From the NCBI GenBank assembly GCA_002869535.1, contig PKUK01000009.1:124001-188000 (forward strand): 64,000 bases of DNA, written 5' to 3'. The stretch is from Arcobacter sp. Its GTDB lineage: Bacteria > Campylobacterota > Campylobacteria > Campylobacterales > Arcobacteraceae. The notes below the pieces were generated by a model. It did not search any database and was not told the DNA's origin. It was given only the letters and a program-made list of their open reading frames with translations. Shown piece after piece: positions 28,531 through 37,224 of this stretch. How positions within the stretch are numbered: position 1 is the stretch's first letter; the number at the start of each line of letters is the position of its first letter. The position numbers were made by a program, and so were the translations under genes.

Positions 28531-28541
28531 ACAAATATTTC

Positions 28542-28571
28542 AGGTCCCTTTTAAAGGGCACCTTTTAAAGG
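28542..28571 (+). promoter_or_regulatory. Leader hairpins overlapping the gatC ribosome binding site
   Basis: GGTCCCTTTTAAAGGG at 28542-28557 can fold on itself and with CACC after it. The following CCTTTTAAAGG places the ribosome binding site AAAGG (28567-28571) in a competing weak hairpin. A related sequence precedes tal on the other strand (33204-33221). Control of translation initiation is possible; it may equally be a small repeat. Confidence 0.35.
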
Positions 28572-28577
28572 AAAAAA

Positions 28578-28868
28578 ATGACTATTGATGATAGTACAAT
28601 TGATAAATTAGCAAAACTTTCTAGCTTGGAAATTGATGAGAGTAAAAGAGAATCACTAAAAAAAGAACTAGGTGATATTATTAATTTCGTTGAAAATTTA
28701 AATGAAATTGATGTTAGCCACATAGATGCAACATTTACAACAGTTGAAGGTGGAACACCTCTTAGAGAAGATGTTTCTAGCCAAGATTTAGAGATGTCAA
28801 AACATATACTTTCAAATGCTCCTAAAAGTGAAGATGGATACTTTATAGTTCCAAAAATCATAGAATAA
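28578..28868 (+). CDS. gatC: Glutamyl/aspartyl-tRNA amidotransferase subunit C
   Basis: GatC is the small scaffold subunit of the GatCAB complex that makes Gln-tRNA and Asn-tRNA by transamidation. The 96-residue protein has the family pattern IDKLAKLSSLEID at the start, LGDIINFVENLNEIDVS in the middle and PLREDV followed by the C-terminal DGYFIVPKIIE. gatA and gatB are not in this window. The ribosome binding site AAAGG is seven bases before the ATG. The ArsC-like gene follows 10 bases after its stop and is probably cotranscribed. Confidence 0.92.
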   Translation: MTIDDSTIDKLAKLSSLEIDESKRESLKKELGDIINFVENLNEIDVSHIDATFTTVEGGTPLREDVSSQDLEMSKHILSNAPKSEDGYFIVPKIIE

Positions 28869-28878
28869 GGCTTTTTTA

Positions 28879-29220
28879 ATGATAACTGTTTATGGAATAA
28901 AAACCTGTGGAAGTGTACAAAAAGCCCTGAAATTTTTTAAAGAAAATAATATAGAAGTAGATTTTTTTGATTTTAAAAAAGATACTCCAAGTGCCCAAAA
29001 AGTAAAATCTTGGACCCAAAAATCAGATATAAATATACTTTTTAATTCAAAAGGTACTAAATATAAAACCCTCCAATTAAAAGAGTTAAACTTAGATGAA
29101 AATGGTAAATTTGAATGGCTATGTAAAGAGCCAATGCTTTTCAAAAGACCAGTTATTGAGTTTGATGATAAAGTTCTTGTAGCTTTTAATGAAGATATGT
29201 ATAAAGAGACTTTTTTATAA
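28879..29220 (+). CDS. ArsC/Spx-family thioredoxin-fold protein
   Basis: A 113-residue protein of the ArsC/YffB family. It begins MITVYGIKTCGSVQKALKF, with the single conserved redox cysteine in TCGSVQKA, then LFNSKGTKYKTL and the cis-proline region LFKRPVIEFDDKVLVAF. Family members include arsenate reductases and Spx-like regulators; the YffB branch has no proven arsenate activity. There are no ars genes nearby, so arsenate reduction should not be assumed. It follows gatC closely. Confidence 0.78.
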   Translation: MITVYGIKTCGSVQKALKFFKENNIEVDFFDFKKDTPSAQKVKSWTQKSDINILFNSKGTKYKTLQLKELNLDENGKFEWLCKEPMLFKRPVIEFDDKVLVAFNEDMYKETFL

Positions 29221-29267
29221 GCCCCTTTATATAAAAAAAGATTATTTTACTTTCTATATCTAAGAAC

Positions 29268-29600
29268 TCAAGCTAAATAATCATGGGAAACCCCAGGTTC
29301 TGAAGAGATAATCTCTTCATAAGTGATTTTTTGTAAATTTAAGTCTTTAAACTCTTTTGAGATTATATCAATGGCATCTTTATCTGCTGAATATAGCAAG
29401 GACCTACCATTATCATTACTTACATAAACAACATTTTTAGTTTGTTTAAAAATATTATCTACATGTTTTTGCCAATATTCTAAAAGTTCTTCATTATCAC
29501 TAAGTTCATCATATCTGATATCCCATTGAAAGCATAAATCAGGTAATAATCCACAAGTTCTTTTATCAAAAAAATCTAATGTTATGCCAGTTAGTTCCAT
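29268..29600 (-). CDS. Unassigned small acidic protein
   Basis: A 110-residue soluble protein beginning MELTGITLDFFDKRTCGLLPDLCFQWDI; two cysteines sit close together at about residues 16 and 23. I do not recognise a family. The ribosome binding site is AAGGGG upstream of the ATG at 29600. It is convergent with the ArsC-like gene, from which it is separated by 47 bases, and downstream of the 345-residue membrane protein on the same strand with 103 bases between. Coding potential looks real from the codon pattern. Confidence 0.55.
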   Translation of the reverse strand: MELTGITLDFFDKRTCGLLPDLCFQWDIRYDELSDNEELLEYWQKHVDNIFKQTKNVVYVSNDNGRSLLYSADKDAIDIISKEFKDLNLQKITYEEIISSEPGVSHDYLA

Positions 29601-29703
29601 AATGTACCCCTTTTTCTTTTATTTTAATCCATTAAAACTTAAATAAAAGAAAATCTTAAAAGTACTTATTTACTTTCAGTTTTTATTTTATTAAAAACAC
29701 AAA

Positions 29704-30741
29704 TCAATCTAAACTCAAAATAGGTTTCTCTTTTACATTAAAAGTTTCCACTTTAAACTCATCATTCATGTGACTTACTGAAATATATGCTTCTTGATTA
29801 TCTTTGTTTTTCAACATAAAAGAGGTCTCTTTATCAACTACAATTTCATTAAAACCTAAACCTTCATACTGATTTAATAAATCCTCTTTAATCTGTTCAA
29901 AGCTAATATCATATCTCTCATCAATAACCATTTTAAAATTATTCTCATCTTGAAAAAACTCTATTTCATTTAATTTTTCTTCTACTTCAATAACTTCTTG
30001 CTTGCTAATTATATATTCATAAGTTACAGATAAAAAACCAATGGTAAAAACTGTAATAAAAACATTAAGTAAAGAGTATAAAATACTTAACTTTTCAGAG
30101 ATTAAAGCCATAAGAAATTCAATTGCCAAACCATAAACAAACCCAACAACTACTGCAAAAAAAACAGGTATTACAAGTACAGTTATAAAAACTAAAAATT
30201 TATGATTTTTTGTTAATTCAAAGGCATCAGAAAAATCAATTGGCTTATCTATTGAAATAGCAGGGAAAATTAGAGATATTCTTGAAAAAACAATTCCAAT
30301 AAAGACTACAATTACAATAGAAATACCAACACTATAAATAGATGCAAGGCTAGAACCCAACAGACTTTGAATAGCTTTACCTAAAAACATAGCAATAAAA
30401 TACAATATAAAAAAAGTGAGTCCTAAAAGGATTCCTAATCCAATTCCTTTTAAAATAAAAGTGAGTTCTCTTGTTCCAAATGTGTAAACTCCCCAAGTTG
30501 GAGTTTCTTCTTTACTTAAAAGTAATATTCTATGTACATTGATAGACATAACAATTGTAATAAGAAAAGATAGGGCTACTAAAGCATACAAATAAAAAGA
30601 GCTTGTAGTTTCGCCAATACCATGTGTACTATAAAACTCAATTACAATTAATAAAAAAAAAGGAATAAGTAAAGCTTTGGTCAAAATATACTTTTTTTCA
30701 AAAAGTAAGTCTAAAGTTCTTTTTATAATCTCTTTATACAT
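29704..30741 (-). CDS. Unassigned six-helix membrane protein with a soluble C-terminal domain
   Basis: A 345-residue protein. Six hydrophobic segments can be read at about residues 20-40, 48-67, 98-120, 131-152, 185-211 and 222-243, followed by about 100 soluble residues with an acidic linker (EVEEKLNEIEFFQDE). Between helices 2 and 3 there is the stretch LSKEETPTWGVYTFGTRE. I recognise no transporter or enzyme motif. It is downstream of aroG, with a terminator-like hairpin between them, so it probably has its own promoter. Confidence 0.65.
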   Translation of the reverse strand: MYKEIIKRTLDLLFEKKYILTKALLIPFFLLIVIEFYSTHGIGETTSSFYLYALVALSFLITIVMSINVHRILLLSKEETPTWGVYTFGTRELTFILKGIGLGILLGLTFFILYFIAMFLGKAIQSLLGSSLASIYSVGISIVIVVFIGIVFSRISLIFPAISIDKPIDFSDAFELTKNHKFLVFITVLVIPVFFAVVVGFVYGLAIEFLMALISEKLSILYSLLNVFITVFTIGFLSVTYEYIISKQEVIEVEEKLNEIEFFQDENNFKMVIDERYDISFEQIKEDLLNQYEGLGFNEIVVDKETSFMLKNKDNQEAYISVSHMNDEFKVETFNVKEKPILSLD

Positions 30742-30780
30742 ATATTTTCCTTAGCTATCTTTGCAGATTAATTTGGGGAA

Positions 30781-30806
30781 AAGAGAAGAGATAAAACCCT
30801 TCTCTT
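30781..30806 (-). terminator. Terminator-like hairpin after aroG
   Basis: AAGAGAAG (30781-30788) pairs with CTTCTCTT (30799-30806) around a 10-base loop. On the minus strand the stem is followed by TTCCCC, so the U-tract is short. It lies ten bases beyond the aroG stop. Confidence 0.55.
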
Positions 30807-30815
30807 ATAAATATT

Positions 30816-32168
30816 TTATTTTCTTGCCTCTTTTAAAGTATCAGCAATCATAAATGACAATTCTAAAGCTTGGTCAGCATTTAGTCTTGGGTCACATTGG
30901 GTATGGTATCTACTTGCAAGTCCCTCTTGCGTAATAGCAGAACTAGCACTTCCAGTACACTCAGTTACATTTTGTCCTGTCATCTCAAGATGAATTCCAC
31001 CGGCAACTGTACCTTCAGCATTGTGAATTTGGAAGAATTGTTTAACTTCCCCTAATACTGATTCAAAATCTCTTGTTTTGTATCCATTATCAGTTTTGAT
31101 TGTATTTCCATGCATAGGGTCACTTGACCATAATACATTTTTACCTTCAGCTTTTACTCTTTTTAGTAAATTTGGATAGATATCCCCAATCTTTTGGGCA
31201 CCCATTCTAACAATAAGATTTAATCTTCCTGCTTCATTTTCAGGATTTAGGGCATCAATTAATTTGATTAATTCATCCTCTTTCATAGAAGGACCAACTT
31301 TGCATCCTATTGGATTTTTAATACCTCTAAAGTACTCTAAATGTGCACCATCAAGCTCTCTTGTTCTATCACCTATCCATAACATATGAGCAGAACAATC
31401 ATACCAATCACCTGTTAGTGAATCTCTTCTTGTAAGTGCTTCTTCATAGTTAAGTAAAAGTGCTTCATGGGAAGTATAAAGTGTAGTTTGATTTAGCTGT
31501 TGTGTATTTTCTGAAGTTATTCCACAAGCTTTCATAAAAGCTAAAGTTTCAGAAATCTTATTTGCTAACTCATCATATTTTACACCCAAAGTATGGTCTT
31601 TAATAAAACCTAAATTCCACTCATGAACTTGATGTAAATCTGCCATTCCACCTCTTGAAAATGCTCTTAAAAGGTTTAGCGTAGCTGCACTTTGATTATA
31701 TGCTTTTAAAAGTTTTTTAGGTTTTGGCAATCTTGATTTTTCATCAAACTTAACAGAGTTTACAATATCACCTCTATATGAAGGTAGTGCTATTCCATTT
31801 ATATTTTCAAAATCATCACTTCTTGGTTTTGCAAATTGACCTGCGATTCTTCCAACTTTAACAACTGGACATCCACCTGAAAAAGTCAATACAACTGCCA
31901 TTTGCATCATCACTTTAAATAAGTCTTTTATATTATTTGCATTAAATGCATCAAATGATTCAGCACAATCTCCACCTTGAAGTAAAAAAGCTTTTCCTTC
32001 TACAACATCTGCCAATTGACTTTTTAAGTTTCTAGCTTCCCCTGCAAATATTAGTGGAGGATAAGAAGCTAACTCCTTTTCCACTTTTGTAAGTTTTTCT
32101 ATATCATTATAAGTTGGTTGTTGTTTTATAGGCAAATTTCTCCAAGAACTTGGATTCCAATTATTCAT
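30816..32168 (-). CDS. aroG: Class II 3-deoxy-7-phosphoheptulonate (DAHP) synthase
   Basis: First enzyme of the shikimate pathway, joining phosphoenolpyruvate and erythrose 4-phosphate. The plant-like class II type is shown by [103 protein letters not shown] and the metal-binding CDPRLN near the end. 450 residues is the usual length. It starts 25 bases after tal on the same strand; transaldolase supplies erythrose 4-phosphate, so the pairing makes metabolic sense. Confidence 0.95.
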   Translation of the reverse strand: MNNWNPSSWRNLPIKQQPTYNDIEKLTKVEKELASYPPLIFAGEARNLKSQLADVVEGKAFLLQGGDCAESFDAFNANNIKDLFKVMMQMAVVLTFSGGCPVVKVGRIAGQFAKPRSDDFENINGIALPSYRGDIVNSVKFDEKSRLPKPKKLLKAYNQSAATLNLLRAFSRGGMADLHQVHEWNLGFIKDHTLGVKYDELANKISETLAFMKACGITSENTQQLNQTTLYTSHEALLLNYEEALTRRDSLTGDWYDCSAHMLWIGDRTRELDGAHLEYFRGIKNPIGCKVGPSMKEDELIKLIDALNPENEAGRLNLIVRMGAQKIGDIYPNLLKRVKAEGKNVLWSSDPMHGNTIKTDNGYKTRDFESVLGEVKQFFQIHNAEGTVAGGIHLEMTGQNVTECTGSASSAITQEGLASRYHTQCDPRLNADQALELSFMIADTLKEARK

Positions 32169-32193
32169 AGTATACCTTTTATTTTAAATTATT

Positions 32194-33186
32194 TTATGCT
32201 TTTATTTTTGCTAAAAGCTCTTCAAATGAGACTTTAAATGCATCTAAACCTTCTGTTAATAAAGTATCATATATTTCATTTATATCAATATCATGACTTG
32301 AAAGCATTTTAAAGAATTCATCACATTCATTTTCACTAATTATCTCGCTAGGTTCTTTACTACCACTTGTTATATAATCTTCAATCGTAGCTAAAGGTGC
32401 AGTGTTTACACTATTTGGATAGAGTAAGTTATCTACGTAATAAGTTGATTCTAACTCATCCCCTTTTACCCCTGTACTTGCAAAAAGTGCTCTTATATTT
32501 TTATTTTTAAATTTATTTATTTCATGGTAACACTTTACAGCATTTATAATACCAAGTTTAGAAGTCTCAATGCCTTTTGCTTTAAATTCAGTATCACATA
32601 ATCTATCAAATCTTGAAACAAAAATAGAGACAACAGCTTTACATTCTGTAATTGATTTTTCCATTCCAGCATTTAGTGCTTTTGAACAATTAATTGCTTG
32701 TTGGGGAGAGAATATTAAAGTTGCATTTACATTTATACCTTGTGAAGTCAGCTCTTCCATTGCAAGATATCCAGCTTGCGTAGCTGGAACTTTTATCATA
32801 ACATTGTCATGACCTATTGTTTTAAAAAGTCTAATTCCCTCTTCAATAGTTCCATTAGCATCATCACACAATGTAGGGTCAACTTCTAAAGAAATAAAAC
32901 CATCATCATAATCATCTTTGTGCATTGGCTCTAGTACTTCAGCTGCTCTTTTAATATCTGTCATTGCTAATTCTTCATATATTGTTTTAGCATTATTTGC
33001 TTGTAAAATCTCAAGTTGTTGCTTATATGCAACAGAGTTTGCAATAGATGAAGCAAAAATTGCAGGGTTTGAAGTAGCACCTTGAATAACCTCATCTTTT
33101 ATTAAATCTTGAAATTGTTTCTCTAAAAAATCTCTTTCAATAAAATCACACCACAATGAAAAATTTATATCTTCTTTTAAACTCAT
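32194..33186 (-). CDS. tal: Transaldolase
   Basis: Non-oxidative pentose phosphate enzyme. The 330-residue form with GATSNPAIFASSI near residue 36, VMIKVPATQAGYLAMEEL (Schiff-base lysine in IKVPAT) and NATLIFSPQQAINCSKAL fits the transaldolase type used by Campylobacterota. VSIFVSRFDRLCD follows. It precedes aroG and may share its transcript. Its leader holds a hairpin that ends just before the ribosome binding site AAAAGGAG. Confidence 0.93.
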   Translation of the reverse strand: MSLKEDINFSLWCDFIERDFLEKQFQDLIKDEVIQGATSNPAIFASSIANSVAYKQQLEILQANNAKTIYEELAMTDIKRAAEVLEPMHKDDYDDGFISLEVDPTLCDDANGTIEEGIRLFKTIGHDNVMIKVPATQAGYLAMEELTSQGINVNATLIFSPQQAINCSKALNAGMEKSITECKAVVSIFVSRFDRLCDTEFKAKGIETSKLGIINAVKCYHEINKFKNKNIRALFASTGVKGDELESTYYVDNLLYPNSVNTAPLATIEDYITSGSKEPSEIISENECDEFFKMLSSHDIDINEIYDTLLTEGLDAFKVSFEELLAKIKA

Positions 33187-33203
33187 TTTAACTCCTTTTA
33201 ATA

Positions 33204-33221
33204 GTCCCTATTAAAAGGGAC
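33204..33221 (-). promoter_or_regulatory. Leader hairpin before tal
   Basis: GTCCCT (33204-33209) and AGGGAC (33216-33221) make a perfect 6-bp stem with a 6-base loop. The ribosome binding site of tal follows directly on the minus strand. The sequence shares GGTCCCTTTTAA with the gatC leader at 28542-28553. Confidence 0.4.
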
Positions 33222-33238
33222 CTTTCATTTTTTTATTT

Positions 33239-33275
33239 CTTTTAACGATAAAAATAAATTCCATCTAAAGAAACA
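33239..33275 (-). repeat. Copy A of a repeated intergenic hairpin (serB-tal)
   Basis: A 21-base stretch (33252-33272) is identical, on the opposite strand, to 38218-38238 before panC. Both copies can fold into a two-part hairpin. In this copy the outer pair is T-A where the other has C-G, and two inner pairs are G-T wobble where the other has G-C. Confidence 0.55.
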
Positions 33276-33286
33276 AATCCTAAAGT

Positions 33287-33300
33287 GCGTCCAAAGACGC
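33287..33300 (-). terminator. Short GC-rich hairpin after serB
   Basis: GCGTC (33287-33291) and GACGC (33296-33300) form a 5-bp stem with a 4-base loop seven bases beyond the serB stop. On the minus strand ACTTTAGG follows, so this is a weak or partial terminator. Confidence 0.4.
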
Positions 33301-33306
33301 TGTTAC

Positions 33307-33927
33307 CTAGATATGTTGTAAGATTTGTGTCAAATCTTTTGTATCAACAATAATATTTGCCTCTTTTTTCAAAATCTCTTTTGCACAAAAAGCTACTCTT
33401 TTAGCGGCATATGGAAACATTGAAACATCATTTGCACCATCACCTGCTACTAAAGTGTTCTCTTTAGAAACACCAAGCATGGCTTGAACTCTTTGTATCA
33501 TATCACCTTTGGAAAACCCAAACATCATATCTCCACCAACTAGACCTGTTAAAATCCCATCTTTATGGTGTAAAATATTTGAAAAATCAGCATCAAGTCC
33601 TAGTTTCTGTTTTGCAGGTGTTGTTCCTATTCTAAATCCACCAGAAAAACATACTACTTTGTAACCTTGTTCTTTTAGTTTTGCAATAGTCTCTTGGGCA
33701 CCTGGCATAAGCGGTAGATTTTTACATATTTCTACTGCTAAGCTATTTTCTAAACCTTTTAATAAAGCCACTCTTTCAATAAGTGACTCAAAAAAGTCCA
33801 ATCTTCCAGCCATCGCTTCTTCTGTGATTTTTGCAACTTTTTCTTCAAGACCTAATGGTTTTGCTAAAAAATCAATAGTCTCTCCATCCATCAAAGTTGA
33901 ATCAAAATCAAATACAGCTAATTTCAT
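33307..33927 (-). CDS. serB: Phosphoserine phosphatase
   Basis: HAD-superfamily phosphatase for the last step of serine synthesis. The nucleophile motif is VFDFDSTLMDGETIDFLA (catalytic Asp in DFDST), motif II is CFSGGFRIG, and motif III is VAGDGANDVSMFPYA. The 206-residue size is the short form found in this phylum, without the N-terminal ACT domain. It is a single gene; tal follows after a spacer of 120 bases with repeats. Confidence 0.92.
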   Translation of the reverse strand: MKLAVFDFDSTLMDGETIDFLAKPLGLEEKVAKITEEAMAGRLDFFESLIERVALLKGLENSLAVEICKNLPLMPGAQETIAKLKEQGYKVVCFSGGFRIGTTPAKQKLGLDADFSNILHHKDGILTGLVGGDMMFGFSKGDMIQRVQAMLGVSKENTLVAGDGANDVSMFPYAAKRVAFCAKEILKKEANIIVDTKDLTQILQHI

Positions 33928-34037
33928 CGTTTATCCTACCCATATATCATTGTATATATTTTTAAAAAAGATATATATTACCAAAATTATACTAAAATGA
34001 TTACTTTACGGTTTCAAAGCAAAGATAAGGATATAGA

Positions 34038-34418
34038 TTGAAATTAGCCTCTATTGATATAGGATTAAAAAGAATTGGCGTAGCACTGAGCCTTACAAAG
34101 ACTATAGTTACCCCACAAACAGCCATATTAAGAAAGAATAGAAATCAAGCTTCAAATGATGTTGATAGCTTTTTAAAAGAGTGGGAAATAGAGAAACTAA
34201 TTGTGGGATTTCCAAGTTCTAGTGATGATATGCAAAAAAGAGTAAAACACTTTGTCAATCTTCTAAAATTTGAAGGTGAAATAGCTTTTCAAGAAGAGAA
34301 CATGAGTTCAATCGAAGCAGAAGAGTTAATGAAGGGTGATATAAAATATAAAAGAGATGGTAGAGTTGATTCACTAGCAGCTAAAATAATACTTGAGAGA
34401 TATTTAGCAAAAAATTAA
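34038..34418 (+). CDS. ruvX: Putative pre-16S rRNA nuclease / Holliday junction resolvase-like RuvX (YqgF)
   Basis: A 126-residue YqgF-family protein with the RNase H-like fold. It starts LASIDIGLKRIGVALS with the first catalytic Asp in DIGLKRIG, then KLIVGFPSS (Glu/Gly region), ENMSSIEAEELM and the late Asp in GRVDSLAAKIIL. The start is TTG at 34038, preceded by AAGGATATAGA. In E. coli the family member matures the 16S rRNA 5' end; a role in recombination was the older proposal. It is convergent with lpoB. Confidence 0.85.
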   Translation: MKLASIDIGLKRIGVALSLTKTIVTPQTAILRKNRNQASNDVDSFLKEWEIEKLIVGFPSSSDDMQKRVKHFVNLLKFEGEIAFQEENMSSIEAEELMKGDIKYKRDGRVDSLAAKIILERYLAKN

Positions 34419-34441
34419 TTATAGGGATTTCCCTATAATTA
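34416..34441. terminator. Bidirectional terminator between ruvX and lpoB
   Basis: TAATTATAGGG (34416-34426) pairs with CCCTATAATTA (34431-34441) around a 4-base loop. It overlaps the ruvX stop codon and lies six bases before the lpoB stop, serving both converging genes. Confidence 0.75.
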
Positions 34442-34447
34442 AACTAT

Positions 34448-35059
34448 TTACCAAGTCACAGTATCGTTTGAGCCAATTTTTCCTATAACTACCTCATCTT
34501 CCCAAGTTACAAGTCCAGTTTTTATATCTGTCATTGAAAGTTGAAAATAGTATTCAACTATTTGGTCATCTTTATTTGCTTTTGCTGTTCTTTGTAAGAT
34601 ATTACCTGATAGTGATAATTCAGGGGCATAGAGTGTATTTTTTTTAATAACTGTACTTTTCTTGAACTCATCATTATCTCTTAGTGTTCTAGAATCTTGG
34701 GCTAAATCATCCCTTTGTGTTCCCACAGCTGATGTCATTATTGCTTTTCCAGAATTTAGTATTGCAATTCTCATTTTTTTAGTCAAAAATTTCACATCAA
34801 TTCTTTGGGTAGTATCATTTACAATATCACTCATCATAACTACATATTTCCCACCAGCACTTTTATTTAAAGCCCCACTTTCTAATAAAGAAGCTACCAT
34901 ATCACTAGCTGCTTTTTCAAAATCTTGTCTATCAATTCCCATAGTTACAACTGATGATTTTGGAGAGTTTTCTGGTAAATACTCAGGTTTTTGGCTACAA
35001 GCCGTAAATAGTATTGTTGTTATAAATAGTGTTGAAATTATTAATTCTTTACTTTTCAT
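34448..35059 (-). CDS. lpoB: LpoB-like penicillin-binding protein activator lipoprotein
   Basis: A 203-residue lipoprotein with lipobox LFTAC (Cys21), resembling LpoB, the outer-membrane activator of the peptidoglycan synthase PBP1B in gammaproteobacteria. Domain features are the DFEKAASDMVASLLESG start of the folded part, YVVMMSDIVNDTTQRID, and the C-terminal YYFQLSMTDIKTGLVTWEDE strand. It sits directly after a YcfL-like gene, the same order as in E. coli, which supports the call. A matching PBP1B is not in the window, so the partner in this organism is not known. Confidence 0.82.
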   Translation of the reverse strand: MKSKELIISTLFITTILFTACSQKPEYLPENSPKSSVVTMGIDRQDFEKAASDMVASLLESGALNKSAGGKYVVMMSDIVNDTTQRIDVKFLTKKMRIAILNSGKAIMTSAVGTQRDDLAQDSRTLRDNDEFKKSTVIKKNTLYAPELSLSGNILQRTAKANKDDQIVEYYFQLSMTDIKTGLVTWEDEVVIGKIGSNDTVTW

Positions 35060-35067
35060 TGTTTTCC

Positions 35068-35499
35068 TTAATTTTGGTATTCATAGTTGTAACTATCTTT
35101 TCTTCTCATATCATCTTCTGTTGGTTCTTGTAGTCTAATTTCAAAACCTTCTGCTCTTATTGAAGGAGAGATGGCACGAATCATAAATCCTCTTTTTGCT
35201 TCAACTTCAGCAATCTTCCATTGTGATAATATTGTTCTTTCACTAAAGCCATTTCTATCTAACCACTCTATTTTATAAACTACTTTTTTATTTGTTGATG
35301 AAGTATTTTTAAATTTTGCTTCAAGAAGTATAAAACCATCATGTCTTTTAACATGGTTTACTCTTTCTAATTTTAACCACTCTTCTAGTGATGAGTCTTC
35401 AATGATTATATGGGAATCACTTACTTCAAGCTCTTTTTGAGCACAACCTGAAAAAAATAGAAAACTTAATATACCAATTAATAAATAAACTTTTTTCAT
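35068..35499 (-). CDS. YcfL-family (DUF1425) lipoprotein
   Basis: A 143-residue lipoprotein with signal peptide and lipobox FFSGC (Cys19). The mature part shows the YcfL pattern: LEAKFKNTSSTNKKVVYKIEWLD, then a strand-rich region ending GFEIRLQEP. The function of YcfL is unknown, but it is encoded next to lpoB here and in enterobacteria. It lies 8 bases before lpoB and 12 bases after the COG3014 gene, so all three lipoproteins are likely one operon. Confidence 0.78.
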   Translation of the reverse strand: MKKVYLLIGILSFLFFSGCAQKELEVSDSHIIIEDSSLEEWLKLERVNHVKRHDGFILLEAKFKNTSSTNKKVVYKIEWLDRNGFSERTILSQWKIAEVEAKRGFMIRAISPSIRAEGFEIRLQEPTEDDMRRKDSYNYEYQN

Positions 35500-35511
35500 A
35501 CTTTCATCTCC

Positions 35512-36837
35512 TTAAAATAAAATTTCATGAATTATCTCATTTCCTACATTTTGGGATTTTACATATATCAGTGCATTTTTCCCTTTAGGAATCAGAATTT
35601 CTTTTATAATTTTACCTTGATTATTTTTAATATCTATTACTTTTTCATTTAATTTCAATCTTAAACTTTGAAAGTTTTTAGGTAAATCACTCCATGACCT
35701 AATATCAGCCCTATTTGTGAGGTTTTGATATAAGAAGCTTAAAAATCCACCTAATGGGCTTTTATCATTTAATTGTTTTTGGGCTACTGTTTTTGAAATA
35801 GTATTAGCTATAGCTTCACTTAAAACTTTTGGAAACTTTTTTTTAAATTCTGTTTTAATTACTCTGTCCATATTACTTATCTCAGTGGTTTTTTTATTAT
35901 TAACTTCTAAATAAGCATAGGAAGTACTTCTTTCAATGATTTTTGGTAAAGCAATACCTGTATATATTACATTATTTGTAAATATAAACAAAGGAATATT
36001 GATTCTTATTTCATCTTTTATAATGCCTTCTCCATTTTCATAGATAATCCAAGCATAATTTTCTTTTGAATTTTTAAATGAACTTAAATATTTTTGACTT
36101 AATTCAAAATCACTTTTTATCTGCTCATTTAAAGGGTTCATCTCATACGATTCTTTCAATAAGTCTCTAGCTTTTATCCCATCACCTTCTAGTAAAAAAT
36201 AAATGCCTGCAATATAATTAACAAAAGGATTTACAAAATTAGGATATGCCTTAAAATCATTTAGTAAAGAGTCATACTCTTTATAAACAAAATCTTTTGC
36301 TTCAGTTTCTTGATTTTTACTAGATAACTCTTCTTTTTTATCTTTTATTTCATCAATAAAATACTCTTTTGCTCTTCTTTGTCTATCTAATGCTCTATTA
36401 AATTCTACCCTTGCATTTTGAGGGTCATTTAAACTTGCAAAATTTAGTGCTTTGTAGGTATTAAGCATAACCTTTTCATAGGTATTACCTTCATATTCAT
36501 TGGCATTATTATTTACTAAAATACTTACTGAACTTTCTAAGATATTTTTTACTGTTGAATCTTTATCAACCGTTTCTTTATACGAAATTTCTGCTTTATC
36601 AAAAAAATCATTACTTTTTTGATAATCTAGGCAATTCCTAGCTTTTGAGCCACCTTTTATAGCCCAAAGAATAGTATCATTGTCATCTTTTATTTTTTCA
36701 TCTATTTTTTTATAGTCACAGCTATTTGATTCAATATTAGAATCATTTGGTCCTATTATGCTAGTACATCCAGCTAAAACTAAAAGAAGAGAAGAAAATA
36801 ATAAAAACTTTATATTTAAATAAACTTTTTTTTTCAT
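35512..36837 (-). CDS. COG3014-type TPR lipoprotein
   Basis: A 441-residue lipoprotein with lipobox VLAGC (Cys24) and a helical N-terminal half that looks like TPR repeats (ARVEFNRALDRQRRAKEYF, NPFVNYIAGIYFLLEGDGI, ARDLLKESYEMNPLN). The C-terminal half includes a predicted beta-rich part with IIYENGEGIIKDEIRINIPL. COG3014 proteins of unknown function accompany ycfL and lpoB in several marine proteobacteria. The likely role is in envelope or peptidoglycan synthase control through that neighbourhood, but this is inference. The ATG is nine bases after the stop of acpS. Confidence 0.75.
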   Translation of the reverse strand: MKKKVYLNIKFLLFSSLLLVLAGCTSIIGPNDSNIESNSCDYKKIDEKIKDDNDTILWAIKGGSKARNCLDYQKSNDFFDKAEISYKETVDKDSTVKNILESSVSILVNNNANEYEGNTYEKVMLNTYKALNFASLNDPQNARVEFNRALDRQRRAKEYFIDEIKDKKEELSSKNQETEAKDFVYKEYDSLLNDFKAYPNFVNPFVNYIAGIYFLLEGDGIKARDLLKESYEMNPLNEQIKSDFELSQKYLSSFKNSKENYAWIIYENGEGIIKDEIRINIPLFIFTNNVIYTGIALPKIIERSTSYAYLEVNNKKTTEISNMDRVIKTEFKKKFPKVLSEAIANTISKTVAQKQLNDKSPLGGFLSFLYQNLTNRADIRSWSDLPKNFQSLRLKLNEKVIDIKNNQGKIIKEILIPKGKNALIYVKSQNVGNEIIHEILF

Positions 36838-36846
36838 ATAAAGTAA

Positions 36847-37194
36847 TTACTTCTCTAAAGCAACAACAGCTATTGCAAAGCCATTGTCATGTGTTATTGA
36901 TACATGAGCTTTTTTTATAGAAAAGTGCTCTATTACTTCTTGTGAGAAAGTTATAAGAGGTGCATTTTTAGCAGACTTTGAAAGTAAAATATCATGAAAA
37001 CCACACTCTTCTCCAATGCCACAACCCAAAGCTTTACTTGCTGCCTCTTTTGCTGCCCAAAAGCCTGCTGCTGTTTCTATTTTTTTGATTAACTTTATTT
37101 CATCTTCATTTAAATATTTTTGATAAGCTTTTATTCCAAACTTTTTATACATCTTTTCAATTCTATTTATACTTACGACATCAATACCAATCAT
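36847..37194 (-). CDS. acpS: Holo-[acyl-carrier-protein] synthase
   Basis: AcpS transfers the 4'-phosphopantetheine group from CoA to acyl carrier protein. The 115-residue protein has the two family motifs: GIDVVSINRIEKM with the Mg2+-binding Asp5, and WAAKEAASKALGCGI with the catalytic Glu; the C-terminal SITHDNGFAIAVV is also standard. It is divergent from the permease gene, with only 30 bases between the two start codons. It probably heads the unit acpS-COG3014-ycfL-lpoB. Confidence 0.93.
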   Translation of the reverse strand: MIGIDVVSINRIEKMYKKFGIKAYQKYLNEDEIKLIKKIETAAGFWAAKEAASKALGCGIGEECGFHDILLSKSAKNAPLITFSQEVIEHFSIKKAHVSITHDNGFAIAVVALEK

Positions 37195-37212
37195 TTTTAA
37201 CCTATGTAGATG

Positions 37213-37218
37213 TATAAT
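37213..37218 (+). promoter_or_regulatory. -10 box (TATAAT) just upstream of the permease gene
   Basis: TGTATAAT ends six bases before the ATG at 37225. Transcription would start at or next to the ATG, so the mRNA is probably leaderless. No ribosome binding site is present. Confidence 0.5.
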
Positions 37219-37224
37219 ACACCC

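Noticed and set aside
28879-29220. Arsenate reductase
   Set aside because: Only the family cysteine and fold are visible and no ars genes are near, so the call was limited to the ArsC/Spx family.
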